Below, one piece after another: positions 32,459 through 43,680 of a stretch of DNA of 64,000 nucleotides. The notes under the pieces are model-generated. The model had not been told where the DNA came from and searched no databases. It saw nothing but the letters and a program-made list of their open reading frames with translations. Position 1 is the first letter of the stretch, and each line of letters begins with the position of its first letter. Source of the stretch: Dastarcus helophoroides (lineage: Eukaryota; Arthropoda; Insecta; Coleoptera; Bothrideridae); the NCBI GenBank assembly GCA_028583605.1, contig CM053327.1, positions 31,341,126 to 31,405,125 of the forward strand, given 5' to 3'. The translations under genes and the position numbers were made by a program.

Positions 32459-33716
32459 CAGGGTCTTTGGTTATAAATGCACCCCCCATTTATCTTTCGA
32501 ATTATGATAGATACAAAAAAATTTGAATGAAAAAGTTTCTAAATATCTCTTAAATTTTTATTTGAAATAAGTTTGCAATATACAGGGTGCTACGTTTTTT
32601 CAGAATCAAAGTCAACTTTTGTTTTTTAAACGGAACACTCCAATTATTTTTTTATTTTCGAATTCTCCTAAAAATTTCACATATGTTTTATAAAACCTAC
32701 CTAGAGCTAAATTTAATTGTTTCCAAAATATTGATAGTTAGAAATAGCCAATATGAGCTTGATTTGATACTAATAATCAGGTATCTACGAGAAATGTTAA
32801 ATGTAAAATTTTTCAAGAATTGCCTAAATTTTTGTTTGAAATGATTTATTGGTATACCGGGGGTTTTGTTTTTCCAGAATTCAAATTTTTTTTTTAAGTA
32901 GAACAGTCCGATTACTTTTTCATTTTTGAATTCCCCTGAAAATATATTTTATACAATATACCCCATATCTAAATTTAACTGCTTTGAAAATATTGATGGT
33001 TTTAAATCGTCAATATGATCCTAGGTTCATTTCGTTTAAAACTTTAATAAAAAAAATGAAGTAACATAAAAAGCTGGCTTATTTTAAAATATATCAATAA
33101 TAAAATAATTAAACGGTTTCAGAGTTATACTTATAGGTTTTTGTTTTAAGTTTGGAAAATTGTCAGTTTTTTAAGTAACAACATTTTTAAACTGCTGAGT
33201 CTAAGAATAAGCTATGTCTTATGAAATACTTATCAAAGTAGTTCAAATATAACAACATAATTCGGATGTTCTATTTAAAAAACCAAAATTGATTTGTATT
33301 CTGGAAAGCTAAACACCCTGTATATAGCAAACATATTTGAAATAATATTTAAGCGATTTCTATAAACTTTTAAATCTAACATTTCTTATAAATATCTATT
33401 ATTTACGAAAAATCAAGATCATATTGGCGATCTATAACCATCAATATTTCGGAAACAAATAAATTTAGATATAGGCATGTTACATAAAATATATGTGGAA
33501 TTTTTGGGAAATTTCGAACATAAAAAAATAATTGGGTTGTTCCATTTAAAAAACCAAAGTTGACTTTGATTCTGAAAAAACGTAGCACCCTGTATATCGC
33601 AAACTTATTTCAAATAAAAATTTAAGAGATATCTAGAAACTTTTTTAATCAAATTTTTTTGTATTTATCATAATTCGAAAGATAAATGGGGGGTGCATTT
33701 ATAACCAAAGACCCTG
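32459..33716. mobile_element. Large palindromic element, TA-flanked, mariner-like ends
   Basis: Both ends read CAGGGTCTTTGGTTATAAAT inwards and are flanked by TA (32457-32458, 33717-33718), the target of Tc1/mariner elements. The arms are about 310 bp and highly similar. Within each arm a TATACAGGGTG-like terminus recurs: 32579 and 32852 (as TATACCGGGGG) on the left, and complements near 33322 and 33598 on the right. The element is thus a nested or tandem series of related ends about 270 bp apart. No transposase is present. Frames at 32587-32844 and 33403-33588 are arms of the palindrome, not genes. Confidence 0.8.
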
Positions 33717-33839
33717 TACATACCTAAAATTTGATATCACTTACATTAAACTCAGGGGACAGGCTAGCCTTGATCCTGGAGTTATCCAAATCTTTACATT
33801 TCTTCATCGTGATATTATCCAATATATTCATCACAATTA

Positions 33840-34072
33840 TTCTGTATTCATAACTATTAAACTTTATTAACGATTAAAAAACAACAGATATTAAAAATTT
33901 CACAATGTTTCGATCAATATTTGCTAACACCGGACCAGGTTTCGCTTTAGAGCATCATCGGCGATTATTCCAGCAAATTTCTGCAAATATTTATCGAAAC
34001 ATTGTGGAATTTTCAATATAAGTTACTTTTTAATCGTTAATGAAGTTTAATAATTATGAATAATAAAGAATT
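33840..34072. mobile_element. Family D hammerhead-bearing repeat, palindromic
   Basis: Arms of about 85 bp pair: TATTCATAACTATTAAACTT ... CACAATGTTTCGATCAATAT on the left, and ATATTTATCGAAACATTGTG ... AAGTTTAATAATTATGAATA on the right. The asymmetric centre (33922-33985) contains the hammerhead-like motif on the minus strand. It is not related in sequence to families A-C. Confidence 0.65.
33929..33965 (-). ncRNA. Hammerhead-like motif, family D
   Basis: Minus strand: AUCG (33965-33962), CCGAUGA (33961-33955; canonical would be CUGAUGA), unpaired U, GCU (33953-33951), loop CUAA, AGC (33946-33944), GAAA (33943-33940), CCUG, GUC (33935-33933), CGGU (33932-33929) pairing with AUCG with one wobble. 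The layout matches families A and C, including the extra base before stem II. The U4 to C change would probably abolish activity. Confidence 0.45.
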
Positions 34073-35767
34073 CCACAAAGTAAGGGTTGGAAATGTGAAT
34101 TATTCTGTAGTTAAATATCTCATTATGTAAGAGCAAAAAATATAATCTGCCATTTCATAATTTACAATTAATAATTGAGTTACAAAGGCACAAAAGTCGA
34201 TAAATGCGAGTGTCGTAATATTACTGTAAAATATTTAATAAAGATTTTAAGAAATGTTATTCGCGTGAGTTGAAAGGTTAACTTGCCTGATAATCTAACC
34301 CTACCCCTGAAGTTAAATTGAATTTACGAAAATGTGTACACTGTAATTGTTTAAATTGTGTTTTTGTGTGTTTTGTTTTAATTGGATTATTATTTTTATC
34401 CCTATTCTCTCCTTAAACTAAAGGTGACTATATCATAAAAGAAAAAACGCTAGCAAATTACGAGCAGGCGCCAATTCGAAAGACGGATGCGACGTGCAAG
34501 ATTAAAATCGGCGTAATAAAGAAATGCTACACACGACGCACATAATTTCGTCTGCGCATTGCTGACAACATCTGATAGTGACAAGAATTAGTAACATTTG
34601 TATAAGCGTTTGGCGACGCTGTTATATTTTTAATAACATTTCTTAAAATTTTCATTAAATATTTTAATTTCAGTTATGACACTCACAGTTATTGACTTTT
34701 GTGCTTCTGTGATACAGTTAGTTTTTGTAAAATGTGAAATTTTAATTAGCGTTATTGGTAAGGAAAAAGTTTCCACTTCATAAACGCATTAGAAAATATT
34801 TAAGATTGTGGTTATAAATTAAAAGCCGAACTAATTTAGAGACCAATAGCTACGAAACTAAACTACAAAATTGAATTGAATACTAAGTGGCCCCCATATA
34901 TTTTAAACAGTGGTCGTTCGTAACTTCATATACGTGAATTGAGAAGATAATCTAACCTATCATTAAAACTGATAAACACTTTAGAAGTCAATTACGTTAG
35001 TTAATCATCAGGACAACACACTGCACACAATCACTTCAGGAAAAATCGAAATCAAAAGTTTTATCAAAAACTATTTCCGATATTCATTAGTTTGCTTACC
35101 AACATTTGATTCTCGATCTTGAACATGATTGACGGACGAAGAAAACCACGTTTAAATAAGTCCTAATCCTGACAAATTGTATAATAAACGTTTTTGCTGT
35201 CAATTCGTAATTTAATAACCCCAAGCCAATATTTCCCCGACATCCCATTATACTATATTTCAAGTATACTTATCAGCTTATTTATTTTGCGGTTATTTCG
35301 AGCTCGATGGATTAAAAATAGAATTATACATATTTACGGAAATAGATAAACAATGCGTTTAAATACCACTATTAGTCGTGCAATATGCACTTGCCAGGTC
35401 ATTAACCGATTTCATCCATAATCATAATTATTTTTGTGCCCATCTATATAAGGAGTGGTTAAATTAAAAAAAAAGTACGTCACGGGAATTGAGTTGCTAT
35501 TTTGATTAATGACAATATAAATTCATGCAACACGATGACCTGCCATGAACTGCTTCCATACAGTAAATGCATGTTGAGTGCGGACGCTAAATAGTTAGCA
35601 CAAGGACACCTAAGTTTAAATGTTCGCTGCAGCTGCTAATTTTATGCTGTCACTAACCACATAACCACACACATACCTAGGCCTAATGTATTTATGTTAC
35701 TAGTCCAACGTCCCCGTAAAAAATACCAGTTTTACAGAACTCAAAATTAAAAATAACTCTTATATTA
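34073..35767. other. AT-rich DNA, no gene recognised
   Basis: No domain, RNA gene or terminal repeat was seen over 1.7 kb. Confidence 0.45.
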
Positions 35768-36194
35768 TTAAGGTAGTTCACCGGTCAATTGCTTTTCTAT
35801 AGATTTTCTCTACGGTATCGAAGTCAAGACATATTGATAAAAAACTAATATATAGGATATTTTAAATGAAATAGTAAACTATGAGGATTTATGGCGGTAC
35901 CGTTTTTGCGTAATCGAAATCGTAATGACGCAATTTCGATGCTTCATTCCGTACGTTAGGGAAACATCTTGAAGTAATGGTAACATAGCAGCTCTACTAG
36001 CTATTCCTTCTAGATGCCTTTGGCGGCTCCGTGACGGAAAGCTTATCGCGTAAGCAGTGTTGTAAGCTCAGGAAATTGACTGCAAAGCCACTTGGGGATT
36101 TGCATTATTGTATCCTCGCGGACAATCTATACTAAAATACGAGAAGTGGTTCTAAAAACTTTTTGCTACGATTACTGCCGATGAACTGCCTTAA
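35768..36194. mobile_element. TTAA-flanked MITE, copy 1 (427 bp)
   Basis: It runs from TTAAGGTAGTTC to GAACTGCCTTAA. Internal blocks shared with copy 2 at 37.1 kb include GATAAAAAACTAATATA, GGTACCGTTTTTGCGTAAT, GTTAGGGAAACAT, AACATAGCAGCTC, CTTATCGCGTAAGC and GCGGACAATCTA. A TTAA target is typical of piggyBac, but the GGTAGTTC terminus is not the usual CCC form, so the superfamily is uncertain. Confidence 0.75.
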
Positions 36195-36931
36195 TGATGA
36201 ATATCAATGATGATGTATATTCAAATCACTTAAGTCGATTAGTATTAGTAGGCTTGATATTGCTAGTTCATTTGGCGAAATACCTATCGGGTATTAAGCT
36301 TTAGTATGCGAACTATTGATAAGGTAAATGTTTTATTTTAGTTTTTTAACCTGGACATCCTCTACTGAGTGTAGATACAATTTTATCAGTTGTTGTTGTG
36401 TTACAAATAAAATTTTGCGTAAGTTAGAATTCTTTTTTCGTTTTGGTCAGCGTGTTGTCGTTTTTATCCAAAGTGATTTGTGGAGATAATTAGGAATAAA
36501 TAATTTATGACCATTTTATAGATAACACAATCACAAATGCAAATAAAAATACGAACAAATAATATTATTGTTTATTGTTATGGAAGTGTAAAGACAAATA
36601 TATCAGAACCACGCCTTTTAAAATAATAATTAGTGCTTTCACATCTGTTTTACATACGCTCTGAAAGTCAACAAGTTCATGTAGAGCAAAAAAGGGTCAC
36701 GACATGATAGTGTACAATGAAGTCAGTATTTGTTAAGATAAATTTACTTTTAACAGCAACATTAATTATTCCCTCTATCACTAAGAGTGTTGTGTTAAGT
36801 ACACGAGATGTTAACTAACACTTGGTCTCGATTAACGGAGAAGGAAAAAAAAAGGTAAAACCTTGTGAAGCATACATACTACATACATCACAGGGTGCGA
36901 GGTTGCCCTACTTTTACATCTCATACATAGA
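36195..36931. other. AT-rich DNA, no gene recognised
   Basis: Nothing recognisable in this interval. Confidence 0.4.
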
Positions 36932-36945
36932 TTTGTAGATTCCAG

Positions 36946-37088
36946 AATTTTGGTGGAACGGACTTGGTTATCTTCAAAAATTGAAATACAAATCTTGTCC
37001 CCTGAAACCAAAAAAGATTGAAAAGCACAACCTCTGTTGTGCTTTTTAATCTTTCTTGGTTTCAAGGGACAAAATTTGTATTTCAATT
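36946..37088. mobile_element. Family A foldback repeat, compact palindrome
   Basis: It is flanked by the perfect 14-bp direct repeat TTTGTAGATTCCAG (36932-36945 and 37089-37102). The left arm TTTTGGTGGAACGGACTTGG ... AAAGCACAACC meets its complement CTCTGTTGTGCTTTTTAATC ... GTATTTCAATTTT. The hammerhead-like core is absent, so only the outer arms were copied or retained. This is the clearest small insertion of the family. Confidence 0.9.
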
Positions 37089-37113
37089 TTTGTAGATTCC
37101 AGTATTACATCAT

Positions 37114-37658
37114 TTAAGGTAGTTCACGGGTTCTATACCTTGTAAAATTAAAAGACAGGTGTCGGTACCGAAGCCAAGATAATCATTGTCAAATTTACGA
37201 TTTTTAAGATGTAAGACATAGGCCAAAGAATATTTCGAAGATATTTTAATTTATTGCGGCCTAATCTTCCTATAAATTTTTGATAAAAAAACTAATATAT
37301 TATGTTCATTGTGAATGAAATAGGAAAGTATCAGGATTACTAACGGTACCGTTTTTGCGTAATTAAAATTTGAAATTCCATAGGTTAGGGAAACATTTTG
37401 AAGTAATAGCAACATAGCAGCTCGACTACTCCTTCTAAGATGCTTTTGACCTCTGTGGCTAAAGCTCCATCGCTGAAATCTTATCGCGTAAGCGGTTTAG
37501 GAAATCTATTGTAAAGGGGATTTGTATTTGAAGCCACGCGGACAATCTATGCTAAAAATGGAATAGTGGTGGCTATCAGGCGCTTACATCTCACTTACTT
37601 TCTTAAGATCTAACGTTATTACATTTTTATTACGATTAGTGCTGGCGAACTACCTTAA
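37114..37658. mobile_element. TTAA-flanked MITE, copy 2 (545 bp)
   Basis: It runs from TTAAGGTAGTTC to GAACTACCTTAA with the same internal blocks, in the same order, as the copy at 35.8 kb. It is about 120 bp longer (extra sequence after the left end and near the right end). It begins 12 bp after the end of the family A target duplication. Confidence 0.75.
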
Positions 37659-38489
37659 GAATTCACTTCATAGAATATTAATTTTTTTTTAATTCTATGG
37701 TTCATATACGTTGCAACCACTTACAACTTCTTAAACATTACAAAGAATATTCCAGTGTAAATAGGCCTACCATCTGTATTATCTCTGCATGTTCATGTTA
37801 GCATTGAAAAGATATCTAACACAGATGATAATCAGCTTAGAAATTTTATTTCCCCTTTCAAGAATTAATCAGATTATGAAGTTGAAATTTTATGTTTAAA
37901 TTAATTTCGGGTCGTAATGCCGAAATCCTTGATGCAGTTTCTAATCTTTAATTATTTTGGACCAGTAATTTTTGCTCGAAATGCGACAAATCTAAAATTA
38001 AATATTTGCTAATCCTCGTCTTTCTCCATTGTTTCACGGTGCTTTAGAACTTCTACCGTCCTCTGGAAATTAAAGGGAATTTTTAGAAGACCACTCAATT
38101 AAGCGATATAGGGTGGGCAATTCTTCAGGGAGACAGGAGCAGGAATTGTATATTTCGAAGGCTGGAAGATTTGATTCTAGTTTAATTTCGCGAGGTGGTG
38201 ACTTGTGAACGAATGGATTAAAGTAAGCGGCTTAGAACACTCGTCACACCAGTGAATTCACTCGGAGATTAAAATAAAATATCCTCTTTTTTTAAAATGA
38301 AACAACCTACTCGGATTTTGACATTTAATTAATGAGTTTTTCAGAATCAAATCCCTTGGCGATGGAGCACAATAAGGGCTGCATTAATTCAACCGGTAGG
38401 ATTTTAACATGTCAATCAGAAACCAGATATTTCCGATTTTTCAATTCAAAAAGAAAAGCTATTCCGCTTTATACAGGGTGCCTTACAAG
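37659..38489. other. AT-rich DNA, no gene recognised
   Basis: A solitary TATACAGGGTGCC near 38471 resembles the mariner-like termini at 32.6 kb, but no partner was found. Otherwise nothing recognised. Confidence 0.4.
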
Positions 38490-38830
38490 TATTTAAAAAA
38501 ATTCAGGATTTGATTGCTTTAAAAAAAGATTGTTTTAAAAAATTCTTGGCGGTTTCGGAGATTTAAAAAAAAAGACGAATTTTGAAACAAGAATTCGAAA
38601 GTTTGAGAAAACCAGATTTTGTGAAGTTGAATTTTGGTGGAACGGACTGGTCCTTAGTTATCTTCAAAAATTGAAATACAAATCTTGTCCCCTGAAACCA
38701 AGTAAGATTAAAAAATTCGAAGTTTCGAAAAATTAAGACAGATTTTTTGAAAATAAAAACGAATTTTGTAAAAGTTTTTCCAGAAAAATGTCGAAATTTC
38801 AAGAGAAAAACTAATTTTAAAGAAAGGAAG
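38490..38830. repeat. Degenerate AT satellite fragment interrupted by family A
   Basis: Short A-rich satellite units lie on either side of the family A fragment at 38631-38717. Confidence 0.6.
38631..38717. mobile_element. Family A foldback repeat, truncated left arm
   Basis: ATTTTGGTGGAACGGACTGG continues to CTGAAACCAAGTAAGATTAA and then breaks into satellite. There is no right arm and no core motif. Confidence 0.8.
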
Positions 38831-39284
38831 AAAATTTCTTGAGCAAGTTCTTCCGGTTGCATATACATTTTCGGCAAGAGAGAACAAGAGTCCAACCCTA
38901 TTCTATTCTAGTAACGCATATTTTTGGGGCAGTTATTTATTTGGAATAAATATGTATTACATTTATATTTTGTTCTTTTTATAATATTATTTATACTGTT
39001 ATGTGCTGGATCTATTTATAAAGCTGTCGTGAATTTAAAACACTTTATTTAAACCAGAAATTTTTTGTTGTTAAGCATGGGAAATCTGCTAGGGACATTT
39101 AGGAAAACAACCTAGATAGTGTCGGATTTCCAGTCTGTGGATACCGACTAAAATTCTTGTTTCTTTGGACCGGGCCCTTGGCCCCCAATTCTTCCGTCGG
39201 AACAGTACATTAGACTGGAGCACTAATGTAAGCTGTTTTACCTGAAACAAACAAAACACAAAAAATGTCCCATTGAAAGAAAAC
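38831..39284. other. No gene recognised
   Basis: This short, less AT-rich stretch lies next to the LINE relic and could be part of its 3' UTR. No tail could be identified. Confidence 0.4.
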
Positions 39285-39919
39285 CTATCTTGCAGCCTAG
39301 AGGACCATTCTCGGTCTTCTAATTCTGGTTGGCATGTCTGGATCGTAATCCATTGTCTGTCGAACTAGTCCGCTGGGATGTGTTTCCGTTCTCAACATTG
39401 CCCAAGAGTTTACTTCCCTGAGGAAATCTATTACCTTAGCTAGGTCGACTTCTCTATGGAGTTGGTCGTTTCTAGCAAACCATGGAGCATCTATAGCTTG
39501 TCTTGGAAAACTTTCTGGAACACCTGAAGTTTCTTCATCTAGTTATCGGAAGCCTGTGACCAGGCTACAAATGCGTTGGTCATCGCTGGTCTTACGATTG
39601 ATGTGTGTACCAACAATTTAAGCCCAATATGCAGTTTGTTATTTCTAGCAGCCTTTGCTGGCAGTAGTCCCTTTGGCATTCTAATGTTGGACACTGCATA
39701 GTCGATGTGAGCCTGAAAAGTTAGTTTTTTGTCGAGTGTTACACCTCGATACCTTGCCTGAAGTCTCCAGTCGACATTTTGCCCATGGACATGAACATGA
39801 CCATATGGTTGGAGACATCTTCTGGTGAAGAAGATTGCTTGAGTCTTGTCTGCGTTGACTTCGATTTTTCATCGACAAAAGTAGAAGATCATCTGTGGAT
39901 GTCTGTAGTCGTCTGGTGA

Positions 39920-40140
39920 TCAATTCTGGACTTAAAGAATTAACCATTAAAGTAGCGTCGTCTGCACAAGTTGCTAACATCGTCTGGCCAGTTCTAGGAG
40001 TGTCGGCTATGATCAGAGAGCATAGAAGCAGTGACCAATTCTGGACCTAGAGAATTAACCATTAAAGCAATGTCGTCTGCATAAGTTGCTAACATCATCT
40101 GGTCAGTTCTTGGAGTGTCTGCTATGAACAAAGAGCATAT
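39920..40140 (-). repeat. 118-bp tandem duplication across the RT catalytic box
   Basis: CAATTCTGGACYTARAGAAT to ATCAGAGAGCATA/ACAAAGAGCATA occurs twice about 118 bp apart. On the minus strand one copy encodes CADDA and the other YADDI. A further diverged copy of the neighbouring RT region (GAAATGAGCGCTGATGCAGG versus TAAATGAGCGCTGGTGTAGG) lies at about 40.5-40.8 kb, so this part of the LINE has been duplicated more than once. Confidence 0.8.
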
Positions 40141-41179
40141 AAGTGGTAACAAGGCGCCACTTGGTGTATGCCGTACCGCAACCTATACTGTGGGACACTT
40201 CCTGTCCCACCTTCGCTCGAAATGAGCGCTGATGCAGGAAATAGATTACCATTTGAACCATGGCCAGAGATATTCCGAAGTGATGCATTTTGTAGACTAG
40301 TCCTTGGTGCCAAACTATGTCAAATGCCTTGAAGATATCGAAGAAAATTGCTCCTACTACATGATTTCAGTTTATTCTTGTGTGATTTTTTCAATTTTTC
40401 AATCACTCTGAAACGCAATGAGAAACTAAAATAAAATTCGAGTTGACATTCGAAAGCATCAAAATTTTAGCTGGGTATGGCCCCTATTTAAATGTCAATC
40501 AGGTACAATCTTGAAAATCGAAGGCATGGATATGGTTGTTAGTTGGTTCCAGTTCTTTCCTGAGGTGTTTGCAGGGCGGTCCGGCTAAAACGACTGCATT
40601 TCCTGTTACCTTAAAATCGGTCTAAATGAGCGCTGGTGTAGGAGCGAGCTTACCGTGACCATCATCGTTAGAGTTATCCCAAACTGATGCATCTTGAAGA
40701 CTAATCCTTGGTGCCCAACTGTGTGAAATAGCTTGGAAATATCGAAATAGCTCCTACTACCTGATTCCAGTTCCAGTGAGTGATTTTTTCAACCACTCGT
40801 AACAACTGGTCCGAGGTAGAGTGCATTGGCTAAAACCCAATTTATTCATTGGAAATGCAAACTGTTCTTTAAAATCTTCTTCGCCACCTTACCCGAGTTG
40901 AATAAGAGGCTTATTGAATTGTAATTTTAGGAAAAATTCTTCGCTTTACCTGGCTTGGAAATGAAGATAACGTTTGCAGACTTCCACCTGTGGGAAAAGA
41001 CCGATTTTTAAACATTGAATTTACTTCTAATGCGCAATTGAATCTACTATGGCTGCAAAGTATTTGACAGGTCGGTCTGGAAGATTCTTCAGAGCTTGGT
41101 TCGGAATTCCGTCTAGACCTTTCTTGACGTTCACCTTATGCAGAAAGCTTTAGATTTCCTCTAGGTCAATTGGTTGGAT

Positions 41180-41395
41180 GACATCTCCTGTATCTGGTTC
41201 TTCCTCCTGACAATCTTGGACCTATTGTTCCACTTTCTCTACGAGGTCTATGTTTACTTCCTCAAGCGTGGTTCAGCAGTGTCTTTCAGAGGTCTCTGGC
41301 TCTTCTTCCTAAAGATCTTGGACCTCTTGTTCCACTTTCTCTACGAAGTCTATGTTCACTTTCTCAAGCGTAATTCATCAGTGTCTTTCAAAGGT
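41180..41395 (-). repeat. ~102-bp tandem repeat in the LINE linker
   Basis: CTTGGACCTATTGTTCCACT recurs as CTTGGACCTCTTGTTCCACT 102 bp later, followed in both by TTCTCTACGARGTCTATGTT and CTCAAGCG. On the minus strand it encodes an acidic segment (VNIDFVEKVEQEVQDLEEE) twice. Confidence 0.85.
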
Positions 41396-42065
41396 CTCAG
41401 CGAATGCTGCGGTCTTATCCTGATCTGAATAAACCATTCCTCGAGGTCCGTGAATCGGGCGGATGGGTTTCCTATCCCCTCTTAGAACTTTGGCTGTACG
41501 CCCTAGTTCTGAGGAGTTTTCGATCGACGTTACAACTTCTTGAATGTTCGGGATCACTATCAGGTCTTGATAGCTCTGATGAATGAAACGCGTTTTTATG
41601 AGAACTTAACGATGTCATTGAAGTGACATCGCCGAGATCTTGGATGCAATTCTTTTGTGCAAAACCTACAGACAATTGAAAACACCAAATACACCCACAT
41701 GTGCTCTATTGTTAGAATAGGGTCGCTGGTCAGTTCACATGCTTCCGGTGGTGAGATGGCGATCTGATGATTTCTTACACTAAAATCTTACGATAGCTAA
41801 CATTAGGTGCTCCTGAAACTTACAAATTTTGTGCTCTTTGAGTTCATACCTGAGCTCGTTCATGAGTTTGTTGGCTTCCGCCTTATCTGCTTGCTAGTTG
41901 GTCCGTCTTGTCCTCTTCCTGGTACGATTTTTCCTTCAAATCCACTCGACCAAGTGATTTGGCAGTGGTTCCCTTTCTTCCTTACGCCGGAAAGTTTTGG
42001 TCGCTCCCAGAATGGAATCTGTTATGGTGTTTTCGAGCCTTTCCTCCGCCGCACACAGAACCTAA

Positions 42066-43080
42066 TATAACAACGAATAAAATTAATAATTACTAAATAC
42101 CAAATTTTCGAATACTGAATCCAGCACTGATTGAATAAATCACCATTTGGGTACGAGTGTATTTACATCGGGTACATTTTCGCAAGGTTTCCATTAGAGA
42201 AGTCTTTGGTAGATTCAGCCTAGACACCTGCATATGACTTCGCTATAACTTTCTCGTACCTTCGATTAAAGAAATCCATGGACGTCGCGATTTCTATCTC
42301 ATCAATTCGTTACAATACTAATAAAAACACACAGAGAAAATTTTAACAAAAATAGCATCACGTAACGCGTTAAAAAATACCGCTGCATATTTAATAAAAA
42401 ATATAAGGCTGCTGCATGAACTCATATAATATAGTTTATTGCGTTTCCCCATCTGTGACTACCAACAAGAATTTCAAAGAATATTTTTTGTTTATGGTCC
42501 TACAGATTTTTAGAGCAGGAATAAAACAGCGGAAGACACATTCAAGCCAGCAAATTTTATAGTGAACACTGAATGCTAACGGTCGTATAACAAACGATAT
42601 TTACCCTGTTTAAATCATAAGTTGCTTTATGACCAAATCCTTAAGTATCCGAATTTCAATACATCCGTACCGAAAGTAGTTTTAAAATATATTTCACGAG
42701 CAGACTATCGGTGAAACGTTATGTATTCACATAAAACTCCACTGTAACTTTTATGGCTCTGCTTCCATTATTTTTCTTTGTGAATTTTATTATTTCTTTT
42801 CGGATTTAAAATTAGATCCTTACAGTCTGGCGCTGCAGATAACTAAGGTAAAGGGAAATGTTCTTTTTTCTTACAGCAAACTAAACTTCTGAAAATCAGG
42901 CAGATGAACGAATGAGATATACAAATTTGAACCCCAAAACTGATTAGAAATCTTTCATGATAAAACTTCTTAATTCAACAATTTAAAAGATAAATAAGAA
43001 AACTAGACAAATAAATAACTTCCAATTTAACCAATTTTGTATCACTAATAACCGAATTACCTTTGAAGAGCACTTAATTT
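42066..43080. other. AT-rich DNA, no gene recognised
   Basis: No domain or repeat recognised. A few short frames overlap the LINE relic edge only. Confidence 0.4.
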
Positions 43081-43084
43081 GGAT

Positions 43085-43437
43085 CAGTCTTTATTTAGTG
43101 ATGTAACGAATATTCGCATTCGCAAGGAATTAGGCGAATGTATTTGGAAACAAGGAGAGGAGGAAGAAACTCCTGTACACATATTATGTGAATGACCAGT
43201 TCTGGCAAGGGATAGACATTCCAGCTTTGGGAATGTTCTGACTGAACCAAAAACAATAGTGGAAACACCTATAAAGGAGGTTCCCGAATCCTTCAAAGAA
43301 CGGGCCTTTTATGAGATAATTTTGGGGGCACAATAAGCGAAAGCTTCAGTGCTGCAAGGATAACCGACCCCATAAGAAATAATAATTTGGAAACAAAACG
43401 GTAAATTGTTTATGAGATGACAACGCAACTGCTAAGG
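43085..43437 (+). pseudogene. LINE C-terminal fragment, copy 1
   Basis: Plus strand from about 43133: CIWKQGEEEETPVHILCE, stop, PVLARDRHSSFGNVLTEPK, then IKEVPESFKERAFYEI and a stop at about 43334. This fits the zinc-knuckle end of R1/Jockey-type LINEs (CxxC-EEEETxEHILCECP-LAR), with the final Cys codon changed to TGA. The 3' UTR GGGGCACAATAAGCGAAAGC ends with ATAAGAAATAATAATTT. A second plus-strand copy is at 44.2 kb and a minus-strand copy at 57.1-57.3 kb. Confidence 0.7.
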
Positions 43438-43680
43438 CAGGGTTTCTTAAACTGCGGTCCAAGGACCGAGCCTTGAGGGATCCATATCATCAATGTTAGG
43501 AGTCCATGACTAGCGCAGCTAACAACATTTACTATAACAATAGCTAATACAGTAACTCATTTAGTCCCACCTAATAAAAGGTATTTTTAAATTCCCCTAT
43601 TTTCTTTTTCTACGTCAGATGCAATAGAACAGGATGGGAAGCTTGCTTTCCGGTGGTTCATGTAGCCAACCGAACTATGG
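43438..43680 (+). mobile_element. hAT-like left terminus, copy 1
   Basis: CAGGGTTTCTTAAACTGCGG and TCCAAGGACC (43438-43467) resemble hAT termini of the CAGGGGTTCTCAAACTGGGG type. It is followed by degenerate satellite. No matching right end was found. Confidence 0.5.

Larger units (their letters stand above)
39285..42065 (-). pseudogene. Jockey-like LINE, ORF2 relic (linker, RT, C-terminus)
   Basis: Reading the minus strand from 42.06 kb in several broken frames: KVLRGDRKPIRPIHGPRGM then DQDKTAAFAETFE (the segment between endonuclease and RT). Next come LNGIPNQALKNLPDR, then LGFSQ and HSTSDQLLRVVEKI, the classic RT region, with MHHFGISLAMV and YADD (about 40070-40085). Then come GVTLDKKLTFQAHIDYA, KLQVFQ and APWFARNDQLHREV, and a stop near 39297. 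These are diagnostic blocks of Jockey-clade LINEs. Many stops and frameshifts, an internal RT duplication and no intact frame show it is dead. The endonuclease domain is not visible upstream of 42.07 kb. Confidence 0.85.
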
